From Sphingopyxis sp. H053 (GTDB taxonomy: Bacteria; Pseudomonadota; Alphaproteobacteria; Sphingomonadales; Sphingomonadaceae): a stretch of DNA of 64,000 nucleotides. The stretch is from contig NZ_LNRU01000014.1 in assembly GCF_001468225.1 (NCBI RefSeq), positions 52,741 through 116,740 of the forward strand, in the 5' to 3' direction. Below, piece by piece: positions 1-8,170 of the stretch (positions are counted from its first letter, which is position 1; each line of letters starts with the position of its first letter). Under the pieces are notes generated by a model. The model did not search any database. It was not told the DNA's origin and saw only the letters and a program-made list of their open reading frames with translations. Both the position numbers and the translations under genes were made by a program.

Positions 1-402
1 CGGCTCGGGCTTTTTCTTCGCCGCGGCCGCCGCCTCTTCGCCCAGCGTCTCGCGCGTCACCTTGTCCGCCTCGGCCGAATCATATTCGATGCCGAGGCTG
101 TCGGCGAAACGCTGATATTCGGCGCGCTTCTGGGCGTTGTGCAGCGTCGTTTCCTTGGCGCGCGCAACCCAGTCGGCGCGGATCTCGGCGGCGCTGCGGT
201 TCGCGGTCCAGTTTTCGAAATAGATGATCTGCTCTTTCGGCTTTTCATAAGGGATCAGATATTTCTCGACCCCGGTGAAAATCAGCCAGGTCAGCGCCAG
301 CGCGACACCCCAGATCGCCCAGCGATGCGGGCGCGGTTCGCGGATATAGGCCCAGAAATCGGACAGGCCGCCGCCGACATCCACTTTGTTGAACATTCCC
401 AT
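1..402 (-). CDS. Single-pass membrane protein, 3' end cut by window edge
   Basis: The minus-strand frame is open from an ATG at 402 (a second in-frame ATG is at 396) through 134 codons to the window edge with no stop, so the C-terminus is missing. Residues 1-27 are polar, residues about 28-45 form one hydrophobic membrane segment, and the remainder is charged and likely alpha-helical, ending in an Ala/Lys-rich stretch (AAAAAKKKPEP). I do not recognise a family. The single anchor plus long soluble helix suggests an inner-membrane accessory protein, which is inference. No neighbouring gene clarifies the role. Confidence 0.6.
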   Translation of the reverse strand, partial: MGMFNKVDVGGGLSDFWAYIREPRPHRWAIWGVALALTWLIFTGVEKYLIPYEKPKEQIIYFENWTANRSAAEIRADWVARAKETTLHNAQKRAEYQRFADSLGIEYDSAEADKVTRETLGEEAAAAAKKKPEP

Positions 403-528
403 TGGCCCAATTTAGGCGATGTCGCGGCAATTTGCGAGGGGAAGCGACGCGCGCGAGGGATTGCGTCAGATGAAGAATGGGAGCGTTCTCGATTGCAAAA
501 AATGCAATAGCAGATGTCCATTTCGCAG

Positions 529-556
529 TTGCAACATTTTTGGTGCAGTGCAATAT
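529..556 (+). promoter_or_regulatory. Candidate promoter of small RNA
   Basis: TTGCAA (529-534) and CAATAT (551-556) are separated by 16 bp in a locally AT-rich stretch. This is a reasonable sigma-70 type match, and it lies immediately upstream of a hairpin and a strong terminator with no ORF between. Predicted transcription start is around 557-563. Confidence 0.4.
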
Positions 557-622
557 GAGCATGCCTTTTAGGCATCCTCTCCCAAAACTTTCACGGGCCA
601 CCTTCGGGTGGCCCTTTTTTTT
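557..622 (+). ncRNA. Candidate small RNA with hairpin and intrinsic terminator (alpha-r8/mmgR-like?)
   Basis: A promoter-like sequence is followed by a hairpin (ATGCCT 561-566 / AGGCAT 570-575), a single-stranded pyrimidine-rich linker (CCTCTCCC, 576-583), then a perfect 8-bp terminator stem with a UUCG loop and eight U residues. There is no ORF between promoter and terminator and no plus-strand gene upstream, so the terminator must serve a short RNA of about 60-70 nt. The layout of hairpin, C/U-rich linker and terminator recalls the alphaproteobacterial suhB/mmgR (alpha-r8) small RNA family, which is about 77 nt in Sinorhizobium. That assignment is from memory and needs an Rfam covariance search. 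Confidence 0.5.
595..622 (+). terminator. Strong intrinsic terminator
   Basis: GGGCCACC (595-602) pairs with GGTGGCCC (607-614) around a UUCG tetraloop, followed by eight T (615-622). It is oriented plus and terminates the candidate small RNA. Confidence 0.85.
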
Positions 623-695
623 GCCCATTTTCGGGCTAAAAACCTGACTTTTTTAGTCGAGAAATACGATCCGGTTCGAATCGGGCGATCGCGAA

Positions 696-1157
696 TCAGT
701 CCTGTACGGGCGTCCTTGCTTCGAATCGCCTGACTTCGGCAATGAAGCTGCCCGGCAGCGGCGTCGGCGTCCCGCTGTCGGTGTCGAGATGGGCGTAGCT
801 GATCTCGATATCGGTGAGCCGCTCATTTTCGCGGAAAATCCCGCAATGAACCGTGAAGCTCGTCCGCCCGAAGCGATTGATTCGCGCCGCGATCGTGATC
901 AGTTCGTCGAGCCGCGCGGGCGCATGATAGTCGATCTCGCAATGCGTCTCGTGAATATCTGTACCATATTGGTGAAAATAGGGTCCGGGCTGCCCCTCGC
1001 CGAGCGCCCGGAAATATTCGGTCACGCCGATGTCGGCGTAGACGAGATAATTGGCGTTGAAGACGATATTCTGGCCGTCGATCTCGTTGAAACGGACGCG
1101 GACACGCTCCTGCACACGGAAATCGGCGAGCGGCACGTCGCTGCGAAGGTCGGTCAT
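696..1157 (-). CDS. Acyl-CoA thioesterase, 4HBT/YbgC hotdog family
   Basis: The 153-residue protein has the size and pattern of a single hotdog-fold thioesterase. The N-terminal strand-loop reads RFNEIDGQNIVFNANYLVY (residues 22-40), matching the family pattern in which an Asp (here D27) precedes a small-residue turn and a conserved N-x-x-Y. Such enzymes hydrolyse acyl-CoA thioesters in the cytoplasm; the substrate cannot be told from sequence. The start is 7 bp downstream of the Xaa-Pro aminopeptidase stop on the same strand, so the two are probably cotranscribed. Confidence 0.8.
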   Translation of the reverse strand: MTDLRSDVPLADFRVQERVRVRFNEIDGQNIVFNANYLVYADIGVTEYFRALGEGQPGPYFHQYGTDIHETHCEIDYHAPARLDELITIAARINRFGRTSFTVHCGIFRENERLTDIEISYAHLDTDSGTPTPLPGSFIAEVRRFEARTPVQD

Positions 1158-1164
1158 GTGGCGA

Positions 1165-3003
1165 TCAAGCCGCGAGCGCGGCGGGGGCGCGGTCGAGCGG
1201 CGCGCACGCGGCTTCGAGCCAGCCCCGGTCGTCGCCGGCCATCCCGGGCGCGAGTTTTTCGAACACCGCGGCGTGATAGGCGTCGAGCCAGTCGGCCTCG
1301 GCGCCCGACAGCAGCGCGGCGTCGATGAGGTTCTGCGCGATCGGGGCGAAGGTGATCGTCTCGAACCCCAGCATATCCTCTTCGGCGCCGTCGATGCTCT
1401 GCGGCACCACGATCACCAGATTTTCGATGCGGATGCCGAACGCGCCCGCCTTGTAATAGCCGGGCTCGTTCGAGAGGATCATGCCCGCGTGGAGCGCCTC
1501 CTCGGTCCCCGCCTGCCCGCCCGACGGCTTGGCGATACGCTGCGGGCCTTCGTGGACCGCCAGATAAGCGCCGACGCCGTGGCCGGTGCCGTGGGCATAA
1601 TCGACCCCGTCGGCCCACAGATATTGGCGCGCAAGAATGTCGAGCTGGCTGCCGCGCGTCCCCTTGGGGAAGCGCGCGGTCGCGAGCGCGATATGCCCCT
1701 TCAGCACCTGCGTGAAGCGGCGGCGCATTTCGGCGGTCGGCGCGCCGATCGCGATCGTGCGCGTGATGTCGGTCGTGCCGTCGGCGTACTGCCCGCCCGA
1801 ATCGACGAGATAGAGCGTGCCCGTCTCGATCGCGCGGTTCGTCGTCGCGTCGACCTTGTAATGCGGCAGCGCGCCGTTCGGACCCGCCGCCGAGATGGTG
1901 TCGAAGCTCAGATCGACAAGCGCGCCATTCTGGTCGCGAAATTCGCGCAGCTTCGCCGCGGCGCCGAGTTCGTCGAGCCCGCCCTGCGGCGCGACATCCT
2001 CCATCCATTGCAGGAAGCGCGACACCGCGACGCCGTCGCGGACGTGCGCGGCGCGCGTGCCGTTCAGCTCGGTGTCGTTCTTGATCGCCTTGGGCAGCAC
2101 CGCGGGATCGCGGTGGCGTTCGATCTTCGCGCCCGCCGCCTCGAGCGCAGCAAAGATCGCCGCGACCGCGCGGTCGGGATCGACTGCGACCTTCTTGTCC
2201 TTGAGATCGGCGAGCGCGGCTTCGAACGCGTCGCGGTCGTGGACGCGCACGCTGTTGCCCAGATGCGCGCGCACCGCGTCGGTGACCTTCTCGGGCGCGA
2301 TGAACAGGTCGGCGGTCGCGTCGGCGTGGAGCAATGCGAAGGCGAGCCCGACGGGCGTGTGGCTGACGTCCGATCCGCGGATGTTGAAAGTCCACGCGAC
2401 CGAATCGAGCGCGGTCATCACCGTCGTGTCGAGCCCCCTGGCCTTCAGCCAGTCGGCGATCACGGCGCGCTTGTCGGTCGCCGCCTGCCCGGCGAGTTTG
2501 GTGTCATAGACCGTCACTGCGGCGGCGCTCGGCGCGGGCCGGTCGTCCCACGCGGCGTCGAGCGGGTTGGCGTCGACCGCGACGAGCTGCGCGCCCTTGT
2601 CGGCGAGCGCCTTGCCCAGCCCGCGCGCCCAGTCGATGCCGTGGAGCCAGGGGTCGAAACCGATCTTCTGCCCGGCGCTGACGTTGGCGCCGAGCCATTC
2701 GGCGACGCTCGACTGCGGCACGCCGACATAGTCGAACAGCGCGCCATCGACCTGATCGCGCACCTGCACCGTATAGCGCCCGTCGACGAACACCGCGGCC
2801 TTTGCGGGCAGCACCGCCGCGGTGCCGGCCGAACCGCCGAAGCCCGTCAGCCACGCCATGCGCTGCGCATAGTCGCCGACGTACTCGCTCATATGCTCGT
2901 CGCTGATCGGCACGACGAAGCCGTCGAGACCGCGCGCGGCAAGTTCGGCGCGGACGCGGGCGAGGCGCTCTGCATAGACCGATTGGGGGACGGGGCTGGA
3001 CAT
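1165..3003 (-). CDS. pepP: Xaa-Pro aminopeptidase (M24B), three-domain form
   Basis: This 612-residue protein removes N-terminal residues that precede proline. It has two N-terminal creatinase-like domains and a C-terminal pita-bread catalytic domain followed by an M24 C-terminal extension. The five metal ligands are visible: D401 (LVDSGGQ), D412 (GTTDITRT), H475 (HGTGHGVG), E513 (SNEPGYY) and E527 (IRIEN). No signal peptide is visible, so it is cytoplasmic. It is transcribed divergently from the exported oligopeptidase at 3072, with about 68 bp between starts, suggesting a shared promoter region and linked roles in proline-containing peptide breakdown (inference). Confidence 0.93.
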   Translation of the reverse strand: MSSPVPQSVYAERLARVRAELAARGLDGFVVPISDEHMSEYVGDYAQRMAWLTGFGGSAGTAAVLPAKAAVFVDGRYTVQVRDQVDGALFDYVGVPQSSVAEWLGANVSAGQKIGFDPWLHGIDWARGLGKALADKGAQLVAVDANPLDAAWDDRPAPSAAAVTVYDTKLAGQAATDKRAVIADWLKARGLDTTVMTALDSVAWTFNIRGSDVSHTPVGLAFALLHADATADLFIAPEKVTDAVRAHLGNSVRVHDRDAFEAALADLKDKKVAVDPDRAVAAIFAALEAAGAKIERHRDPAVLPKAIKNDTELNGTRAAHVRDGVAVSRFLQWMEDVAPQGGLDELGAAAKLREFRDQNGALVDLSFDTISAAGPNGALPHYKVDATTNRAIETGTLYLVDSGGQYADGTTDITRTIAIGAPTAEMRRRFTQVLKGHIALATARFPKGTRGSQLDILARQYLWADGVDYAHGTGHGVGAYLAVHEGPQRIAKPSGGQAGTEEALHAGMILSNEPGYYKAGAFGIRIENLVIVVPQSIDGAEEDMLGFETITFAPIAQNLIDAALLSGAEADWLDAYHAAVFEKLAPGMAGDDRGWLEAACAPLDRAPAALAA

Positions 3004-3071
3004 GGTCGCTTCCTTGTTCCTACATCGTAGGCGATCCCGCCCAATCGGGCGACACCGCGGGGGATTTTTCG

Positions 3072-5234
3072 ATGCGCGCTATTTGGATGTTTCTGGCAGC
3101 AATTGCCACCCCGCTTGTCGCATCGCCTGCCCTGTTCGCCAAAGAGAAAGATGCCGCATTGACCAGCCCGACCCCTGCCCTGCCCGCCGCCCCGGTCGCG
3201 GAAAAGCGCCCGCACGAAGTGACGCTGCACGGCAAAAAACTCTCCGACCCGTATCACTGGCTGAAGGACGAGAGCTATCCGGTGATCGATGACAAGGATG
3301 TGCTCGACTATGTGAAGGCCGAGAATGCCTATTTCGACGCCGCGATGAAGCCGCATGCGGCGCTCGTCGAAACGATCTTCCAGGAGATGAAGGGTCGGAT
3401 CAAGGAAGCCGATTCGAGCGTGCCGCAGAAGGACGGCGACTGGGTCTATTGGGTCGAATTTGAAGAGGGCGCCGAATATAAGAAATGGTATCGTAAACCC
3501 GCCGCGGGCGGGGACGCGATCCTGATCCTCGACGAAGTAGCGATGGCCGCGGGCAAGGAATATTTCCGCCTTGCCGAGGTGTCGGTCAGCCCGAACGGCA
3601 AGCTGATGGCCTATTCGTTCGACGACAATGGCTCCGAACGGTTCGAGGTGCGTATCCGCAATCTCGATACCGGCGAAATGCTGCCCGACGTGATCCCCGG
3701 CACCCTGTCGTCGCTGGTTTGGACCGCAAAGAATGACGCTTTGCTCTATGGGCTCGCGAACGAGAATTGGCGCACCGACAATGTCCGGCTGCACAAGCTG
3801 GGTACCCCGGTGAGCGCGGACAAATTGCTCTATAAGGAAGCCGACATCGGTTTCGGCGTCGGCATCGGCAAGACCGCCGCCGACAATTATATCGTGATCG
3901 CGACGGGCGATAACGAGACGAGCGAGGTTTACCTGCTCCCCGCCGACAATCCCGAAGCGAAGATGCAGCTCGTGTCGGCGCGCAAGAAGGGCCGCGAATA
4001 TAGCGTCGATGAGCGGAACGGCACGCTCTATGTCTACACCAACGACGAGCATCCCAATTTCCGCGTCGCGACCGCCGACATCAAGGCGCCGGGAACGTGG
4101 AAGACGCTGATCCCCGGATCGGATGCGAGCTACATCACCGGGCTTTCGGTCTTCCGCGACTATTTCGTACTCGAAACGCGCGAGAAGGGCGTCGATCAGG
4201 TCGATATCCGCCAATATGACGCGCCGCTGACCCCCGGCCGGATCCAGTTCCCCGAGTCGACCTATGTGGCGGGGCTCGGTGACAATCCCGAATATCATCA
4301 GGACAAGCTGCGCCTCGATTATGAATCGATGGTCACCCCCGACACGGTGTTCGACTATGATCTGGCGAGCGGCAAGCTCGAGACGCTGAAGGTGCAGGAA
4401 ATTCCATCCGGTTATAATCATGATGACTATGTAACCGAATTGGTGAACATGCCTTCGCGCGACGGCACGCCGGTGCCGGTCTCGCTCGTCTACAAGAAGG
4501 GCACGCCGCGCGACGGCAGCGCGCCGATGCACCTCTATGTCTATGGCTCGTACGGCTACCGCGTCCCGCCGGGCTTTTCGACGACGCGTTTGAGCCTTGT
4601 CGATCGCGGGATGATCTATGCGATCGCGCATGTCCGCGGCGGCGACGACCTCGGCCGCGCCTGGTATCTCGCGGGCAAGACGACCGAGCGCAAGAATACG
4701 TTCAACGACTTTATCGACGTCGCCAAGGGCCTGATCGCGGCGAAATATACGAGCGCGGGCAAGATTTCGATCGAAGGCCGCTCGGCGGGCGGGCAGGTGA
4801 TGGGCGCGGTCTATAATCAGGCGCCCGAATTGTGGGGCGCGGTGCTCGCGGGCGTGCCCTTCGTCGATGTGATCAACACGATGGTCGACGAAACGCTGCC
4901 GCTGACGCCGGGGGAATGGCCCGAATGGGGCAACCCGATCACCGACAAGGCGGCGTTCGACTATATGCTGAGCTACAGCCCTTACGACAATGTGACCGCA
5001 AAGGCCTATCCGCCGATGCTCGTGTCGGCGGGGCTAAATGATCCGCGCGTGACCTATTGGGAACCCGCCAAATGGGTCGCGAAGCTGCGCGCGACGCGGA
5101 CCAACGACGCGACGCTGCTTCTGCGCACCAACATGGGCGCCGGCCATGCCGGCAAGTCGGGCCGCTGGGGCGCGCTGCGCGAGGATGCCGAGGAGTTTGC
5201 GTTCGTGCTGACGCAGCTGGGGGTGGAGAAATAA
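3072..5234 (+). CDS. Exported S9A oligopeptidase (oligopeptidase B / prolyl oligopeptidase family)
   Basis: This 720-residue protein has a signal peptide (residues about 1-23, hydrophobic core and ALFA cleavage region), an N-terminal seven-bladed propeller region and a C-terminal alpha/beta-hydrolase domain. The catalytic triad is visible: S571 in GRSAGG, D657 in GLNDPR and H692 in GAGHAG. The GEW-EWGNP segment after the nucleophile and the N-terminal DPYHWL motif are typical of protease II (oligopeptidase B), which cleaves after basic residues in short peptides. Classic enterobacterial PtrB lacks a signal peptide, so the periplasmic location here is notable. It is divergent from pepP. Confidence 0.88.
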   Translation: MRAIWMFLAAIATPLVASPALFAKEKDAALTSPTPALPAAPVAEKRPHEVTLHGKKLSDPYHWLKDESYPVIDDKDVLDYVKAENAYFDAAMKPHAALVETIFQEMKGRIKEADSSVPQKDGDWVYWVEFEEGAEYKKWYRKPAAGGDAILILDEVAMAAGKEYFRLAEVSVSPNGKLMAYSFDDNGSERFEVRIRNLDTGEMLPDVIPGTLSSLVWTAKNDALLYGLANENWRTDNVRLHKLGTPVSADKLLYKEADIGFGVGIGKTAADNYIVIATGDNETSEVYLLPADNPEAKMQLVSARKKGREYSVDERNGTLYVYTNDEHPNFRVATADIKAPGTWKTLIPGSDASYITGLSVFRDYFVLETREKGVDQVDIRQYDAPLTPGRIQFPESTYVAGLGDNPEYHQDKLRLDYESMVTPDTVFDYDLASGKLETLKVQEIPSGYNHDDYVTELVNMPSRDGTPVPVSLVYKKGTPRDGSAPMHLYVYGSYGYRVPPGFSTTRLSLVDRGMIYAIAHVRGGDDLGRAWYLAGKTTERKNTFNDFIDVAKGLIAAKYTSAGKISIEGRSAGGQVMGAVYNQAPELWGAVLAGVPFVDVINTMVDETLPLTPGEWPEWGNPITDKAAFDYMLSYSPYDNVTAKAYPPMLVSAGLNDPRVTYWEPAKWVAKLRATRTNDATLLLRTNMGAGHAGKSGRWGALREDAEEFAFVLTQLGVEK

Positions 5235-5244
5235 TCACAAACGT

Positions 5245-5315
5245 CGTCATTCCGTGAAAGCGGGAACCCAGCTCAGACGGTTGCTCGCTGGGTTCCCGCT
5301 TTCGCGGGAATGACG
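5245..5315. repeat. Intergenic inverted repeat, CGTCATTCC family
   Basis: Arms of about 28 bp (5245-5272 and 5287-5315) can fold into one long hairpin around a 14-nt loop. The outer motif CGTCATTCC / GGAATGACG and inner GAAAGCGGGAACCCAGC recur at 17434-17509 and, in variant form, at 6606 and 25816. It lies between convergent genes and may also act as a transcription-stopping structure. Confidence 0.75.
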
Positions 5316-5340
5316 ATGTTTTTGGATGATGCGTAAGCGC

Positions 5341-5682
5341 CTAGGCGTCCTTGCCCAGTCGCTCGAGCCATGCCTTCGCCTGCTTGGGTTCCCCCGGCGC
5401 GTTCGATGCGACGGGTCCGCGAGACGCCTCGAATTCTTCGTGCAGCGCGAAGGGCTGCAAGCCCAGTTGATCGCGCACTTGATCGATTTCTTCGCCCCGG
5501 TCGCACAGGTCCATAACGACGGGTTCCCATTTGGCGTGCGCCGCGCGATCCTTGGTGTGGCCAAACAAGCCCCATGAGCCGGCAGCAACCCGGCGCAACG
5601 CGTCTAGCAGGACGGCCTCATATTCGGCCTCCAGCTCGAGACGACGGGTGTCGAGGCGCTCGAGGCGGTCCGCCCTGCTCAT
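5341..5682 (-). CDS. Conserved hypothetical protein, 113 aa
   Basis: This is a small soluble protein with a charged, helical N-terminus (RLERLDTRRLELEAEYEAVL) and a central WGLFGHTKD segment; no catalytic motif or membrane segment is seen. Its ATG overlaps the stop of the upstream HAD gene by one base (TGATG), so the two are almost certainly translated from one transcript. I do not recognise the family, but the codon use and overlap support a real gene. Confidence 0.7.
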   Translation of the reverse strand: MSRADRLERLDTRRLELEAEYEAVLLDALRRVAAGSWGLFGHTKDRAAHAKWEPVVMDLCDRGEEIDQVRDQLGLQPFALHEEFEASRGPVASNAPGEPKQAKAWLERLGKDA

Positions 5683-6293
5683 CAGACCGGCAAATATCCG
5701 CGCGCTATCAATTCGGCCTCCAGCGTCACCGCATCCTCAAAGCGATGGGCGGCAATGCCAACCGATTCGGCACCCGCGACATTTGCCGCATTGTCGTCGA
5801 TGAACAGCGCACCCGCGGGGTCGATACCGAATCGCTCGATCGCGAGGCGGTAGATCGCCGGGTCAGGCTTCATCAATTTCTCGGTCCCCGACACGATGAT
5901 ATCGCCGAAGCGATCGAAGACCGGCTGGGTCGGGCGGAAAGCTTCCCAGAATTCATGGCCGAAGTTGGTGATCGCAAACAGCGGCACGCCCGCGGCGTCG
6001 AGGCGTTCGACGAGCTCGAGGCTGCCGGGCATCGGCGCAGGGATCGTCTCGTTGAAGCGCGTCGCATAGGCATCGATCAGCAGCGCATGATCGGGAAATT
6101 CGGCTTTCCGTTCGGGCACCATCTCGGCGAGAGGGCGGCCGGCGTCGTGCTGGAAATGCCACTGCGGCGTGACGACATTCGTCACGAACCATTCGAGCTG
6201 GTCCTTGTCGGCGATCAGCTTGGCGAAGAGATAGCGCAGGTCCCAGTCGAACAGGACGCGGCCGACGTCGAAGATCACACTCTGCCGAATCAT
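5682..6293 (-). CDS. HAD-superfamily hydrolase, subclass IA (YihX-like)
   Basis: The 203-residue product starts with IFDVGRVLFDWD, where D9 is the expected nucleophile. The second motif Asp is Gly, as in YihX-type glucose-1-phosphatases and related dehalogenase-like members. Motif II (AITNFG), motif III (KPDPAIY) and motif IV (FIDDNAAN) are all present, so it should be an active phosphatase or related hydrolase; substrate unknown. The ATG at 6293 is preceded by GGAGG with 5-nt spacing and is preferred to a GTG at 6308. It overlaps the downstream hypothetical gene by one base. Confidence 0.82.
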   Translation of the reverse strand: MIRQSVIFDVGRVLFDWDLRYLFAKLIADKDQLEWFVTNVVTPQWHFQHDAGRPLAEMVPERKAEFPDHALLIDAYATRFNETIPAPMPGSLELVERLDAAGVPLFAITNFGHEFWEAFRPTQPVFDRFGDIIVSGTEKLMKPDPAIYRLAIERFGIDPAGALFIDDNAANVAGAESVGIAAHRFEDAVTLEAELIARGYLPV

Positions 6294-6349
6294 GCGGCCT
6301 CCAGACACGCGAAAGCGCCGCCGGAAGCCTCCGACGGCGTAACGCTGTT

Positions 6350-6382
6350 CATCAAAAACAAACGGGGCGAAATCACCCCGCG
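6350..6382 (-). terminator. Intrinsic terminator of rpmJ
   Basis: On the minus strand CGGGG and CCCCG close a short hairpin (about 6363-6382), followed by TTTGTTTTT. It lies just after the rpmJ stop. Confidence 0.65.
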
Positions 6383-6390
6383 CAGGGGCA

Positions 6391-6516
6391 TTAGCCCTGG
6401 CGCGCCTTGAAGCGGCGGTTGGTCTTGTTGATCACATAGGTGCGGCCACGACGGCGGATAACGCGGTTATCCCGGTGGCGGTCCTTCAGCGACTTCAGGC
6501 TGTTGCGAATCTTCAT
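6391..6516 (-). CDS. rpmJ: 50S ribosomal protein L36, zinc-free form
   Basis: The 41-residue product reads MKIRNSLKSLKDRHRDNRV then an Arg-rich RRRGRTYVINKTNRRFKARQG tail. This is the longer L36 type (YkgO-like) that lacks the C-x-x-C / C-H zinc knuckle. It is a small, very basic large-subunit protein that stabilises 23S rRNA. It is a single-gene unit, away from the spc operon where many bacteria carry rpmJ, with its own likely promoter and terminator. Confidence 0.95.
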   Translation of the reverse strand: MKIRNSLKSLKDRHRDNRVIRRRGRTYVINKTNRRFKARQG

Positions 6517-6559
6517 GATCTCTGTCCGTAAATCTTGGCGTATTGACGCGAAGCGGCGC

Positions 6560-6587
6560 AACTATGGGGAAGCGGGTAAAAAGTCAA
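6560..6587 (-). promoter_or_regulatory. Candidate promoter of rpmJ
   Basis: Read on the minus strand, TTGACT (6587-6582) is followed after about 16 bp by an ATAGTT-type -10 region (6565-6560), about 45 bp upstream of the rpmJ ATG. The -35 match is good and the -10 is partial. Confidence 0.45.
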
Positions 6588-6605
6588 CCGGCTGCGAGGA
6601 GAAAA

Positions 6606-6683
6606 CGTCGTCCCCGCGAAGGCGGGGACCGCCATCGGCCTCGCGCTACACCGCCTGCGGCCCCCGCCTTCGCGGGGGCGACG
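6606..6683. repeat. Intergenic inverted repeat, CGTCGTCCCCGCGAAGGCGGGG family
   Basis: Arms of about 24 bp (6606-6629 and 6660-6683) are near-perfect reverse complements and resemble the repeat at 17434. The element ends 5 bp before the rpoN stop codon and could act as a 3'-end hairpin for rpoN. Confidence 0.75.
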
Positions 6684-6688
6684 ATATG

Positions 6689-8155
6689 CTACCCCGCCAG
6701 CGCCTTTTGCCGCCGCCGCTGCACCGACGAGCCATAACCCATCGCCTCACGATATTTGACGACGGTGCGCCGTGCGATGTCGTGGCCCTCGGCCGAGAGT
6801 TTCTGCGCGATCGTCTCGTCGGAGAGAATCGCCTTGCCATCCTCGGCCTCGATCATCGCCTTGATCCGGCTCTTCACCGCCTCGGCCGACACCGCGCCGT
6901 CGCCTTGCGTATCGGAAATGCCGCTCGAGAAGAAATATTTGAGCTCGAACAGCCCGCGCGCGCAGCTCAGATATTTGTTGCTCGTGACGCGGCTGACGGT
7001 CGATTCGTGCATGCCGATCTCCTCGGCGACCTGCCGCAAGGTCAGCGGGCGCATGTGTGCGACGCCGTGGAGGAAAAAGCCTTCCTGCTGCTTCACGATC
7101 GCGCTCGCGACCCTGACGATCGTGCGCTGGCGCTGGTCGAGCGCGCGGACGAGCCAGTTGGCGCCCGCGAGCTGTTCGGAGAGCCACGCCTTGTTCTTCG
7201 CCGCCGCGCCCTGCGCGAGTTCGGTATAATAGCGGCGGTTGACGAGAAGGCGCGGCAGCGTGCCGCTGTTGATCTCGACCGCCCAGCCCTTCGCGGTCTG
7301 GCGGATATAGAGGTCGGGGACGACCGCCGGGGCGCCATCGCCGCCGAATTTGAGCCCGGGCTTGGGATCGTAGCCGCGCAGTTCGTGAATCATGTCGGTA
7401 AGATCCTCGTCGTCGACCCCGCAGATGCGCTTCAGTTGCGGAAAGGCGCCCTTCGCGACGAGATCGAGGTGCGCGATCATCGTTGCCATCGCCGGGTCGT
7501 AGCGGTCGGCCTCGCGCGCCTGGATCGCGATGCATTCGGCGAGGTCGCGCCCGCCGACGCCCGACGGGTCGAAGCATTGGATGCCCGCGAGTATCTCTTC
7601 GAGCAAGGCGAGCGGGACGCCGAGCTGCGCGGCGAGTTCGGCAAGGTCGGCGCGCAGATAGCCCGCCTCGTCGATCAGCGCGACGAGCTGGCCCGCGACG
7701 ATCGCCTCGATCCCGCTGAAGCGCTCGCCGACCTGCGCGAGCAGATGGTCGTGCAGCGTGCCCTCATGCTCGGCGAAGCTGTCGAAATCGATATCCTCGC
7801 CGCTCCCCGACAGGCCGACATTGTCGCTGGCGCTGTCGTGGTGGAAGCTTTCGGCGGCAAGATCGACGTCGAGGTCGTTCGCGGTGCCGCCGTCGGCAGA
7901 CAGCGCCTGATCGGCGTCGAGCGTCGCGGCCTCGGCCGCCGGTGCGTCGCCGCCAGGCACGCCATCGGGATCGCCCGCGCTGCCGTCGCTGTCGGCCGAC
8001 GCCGTATCGAGCAGCGGATTGCCTTCGAGCGCCTCGGCCAGATAGGCTTCGAGTTCGAGATTCGACAGTGCCAGCAGCTTGATCGCTTGCTGCAGCTGCG
8101 GCGTCATCACCAGCGATTGCGACTGGCGGAGATCGAGGCGCGGTCCCAACGCCAT
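6689..8155 (-). CDS. rpoN: RNA polymerase sigma-54 factor
   Basis: The 488-residue protein has the three sigma-54 regions: a Gln/Leu-rich region I (LRQSQSLVMTPQLQQAIKLL, residues about 9-28) that contacts activators, an acidic Asp-rich region II (about residues 50-130), and region III with a core-binding part, a helix-turn-helix (GMHESTVSRVTSNKY) and the RpoN box ARRTVVKYREAMG (about 461-473) that reads the -24 element. It directs transcription of nitrogen, motility and other genes needing enhancer-binding ATPases. It lies directly behind lptB, a common arrangement in proteobacteria. Confidence 0.97.
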   Translation of the reverse strand: MALGPRLDLRQSQSLVMTPQLQQAIKLLALSNLELEAYLAEALEGNPLLDTASADSDGSAGDPDGVPGGDAPAAEAATLDADQALSADGGTANDLDVDLAAESFHHDSASDNVGLSGSGEDIDFDSFAEHEGTLHDHLLAQVGERFSGIEAIVAGQLVALIDEAGYLRADLAELAAQLGVPLALLEEILAGIQCFDPSGVGGRDLAECIAIQAREADRYDPAMATMIAHLDLVAKGAFPQLKRICGVDDEDLTDMIHELRGYDPKPGLKFGGDGAPAVVPDLYIRQTAKGWAVEINSGTLPRLLVNRRYYTELAQGAAAKNKAWLSEQLAGANWLVRALDQRQRTIVRVASAIVKQQEGFFLHGVAHMRPLTLRQVAEEIGMHESTVSRVTSNKYLSCARGLFELKYFFSSGISDTQGDGAVSAEAVKSRIKAMIEAEDGKAILSDETIAQKLSAEGHDIARRTVVKYREAMGYGSSVQRRRQKALAG

Positions 8156-8170
8156 CAGCGTGTCATAACA

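Noticed and set aside
1051..3030. Long plus-strand ORF antisense to pepP, and similar antisense ORFs at 6440-9100, 33003-35246, 36056-37993, 37840-40266, 42666-45026 and 56488-58668
   Set aside because: All are exact antisense shadows of well-recognised genes in GC-rich DNA, have Arg/Asp-rich compositions and no family similarity.
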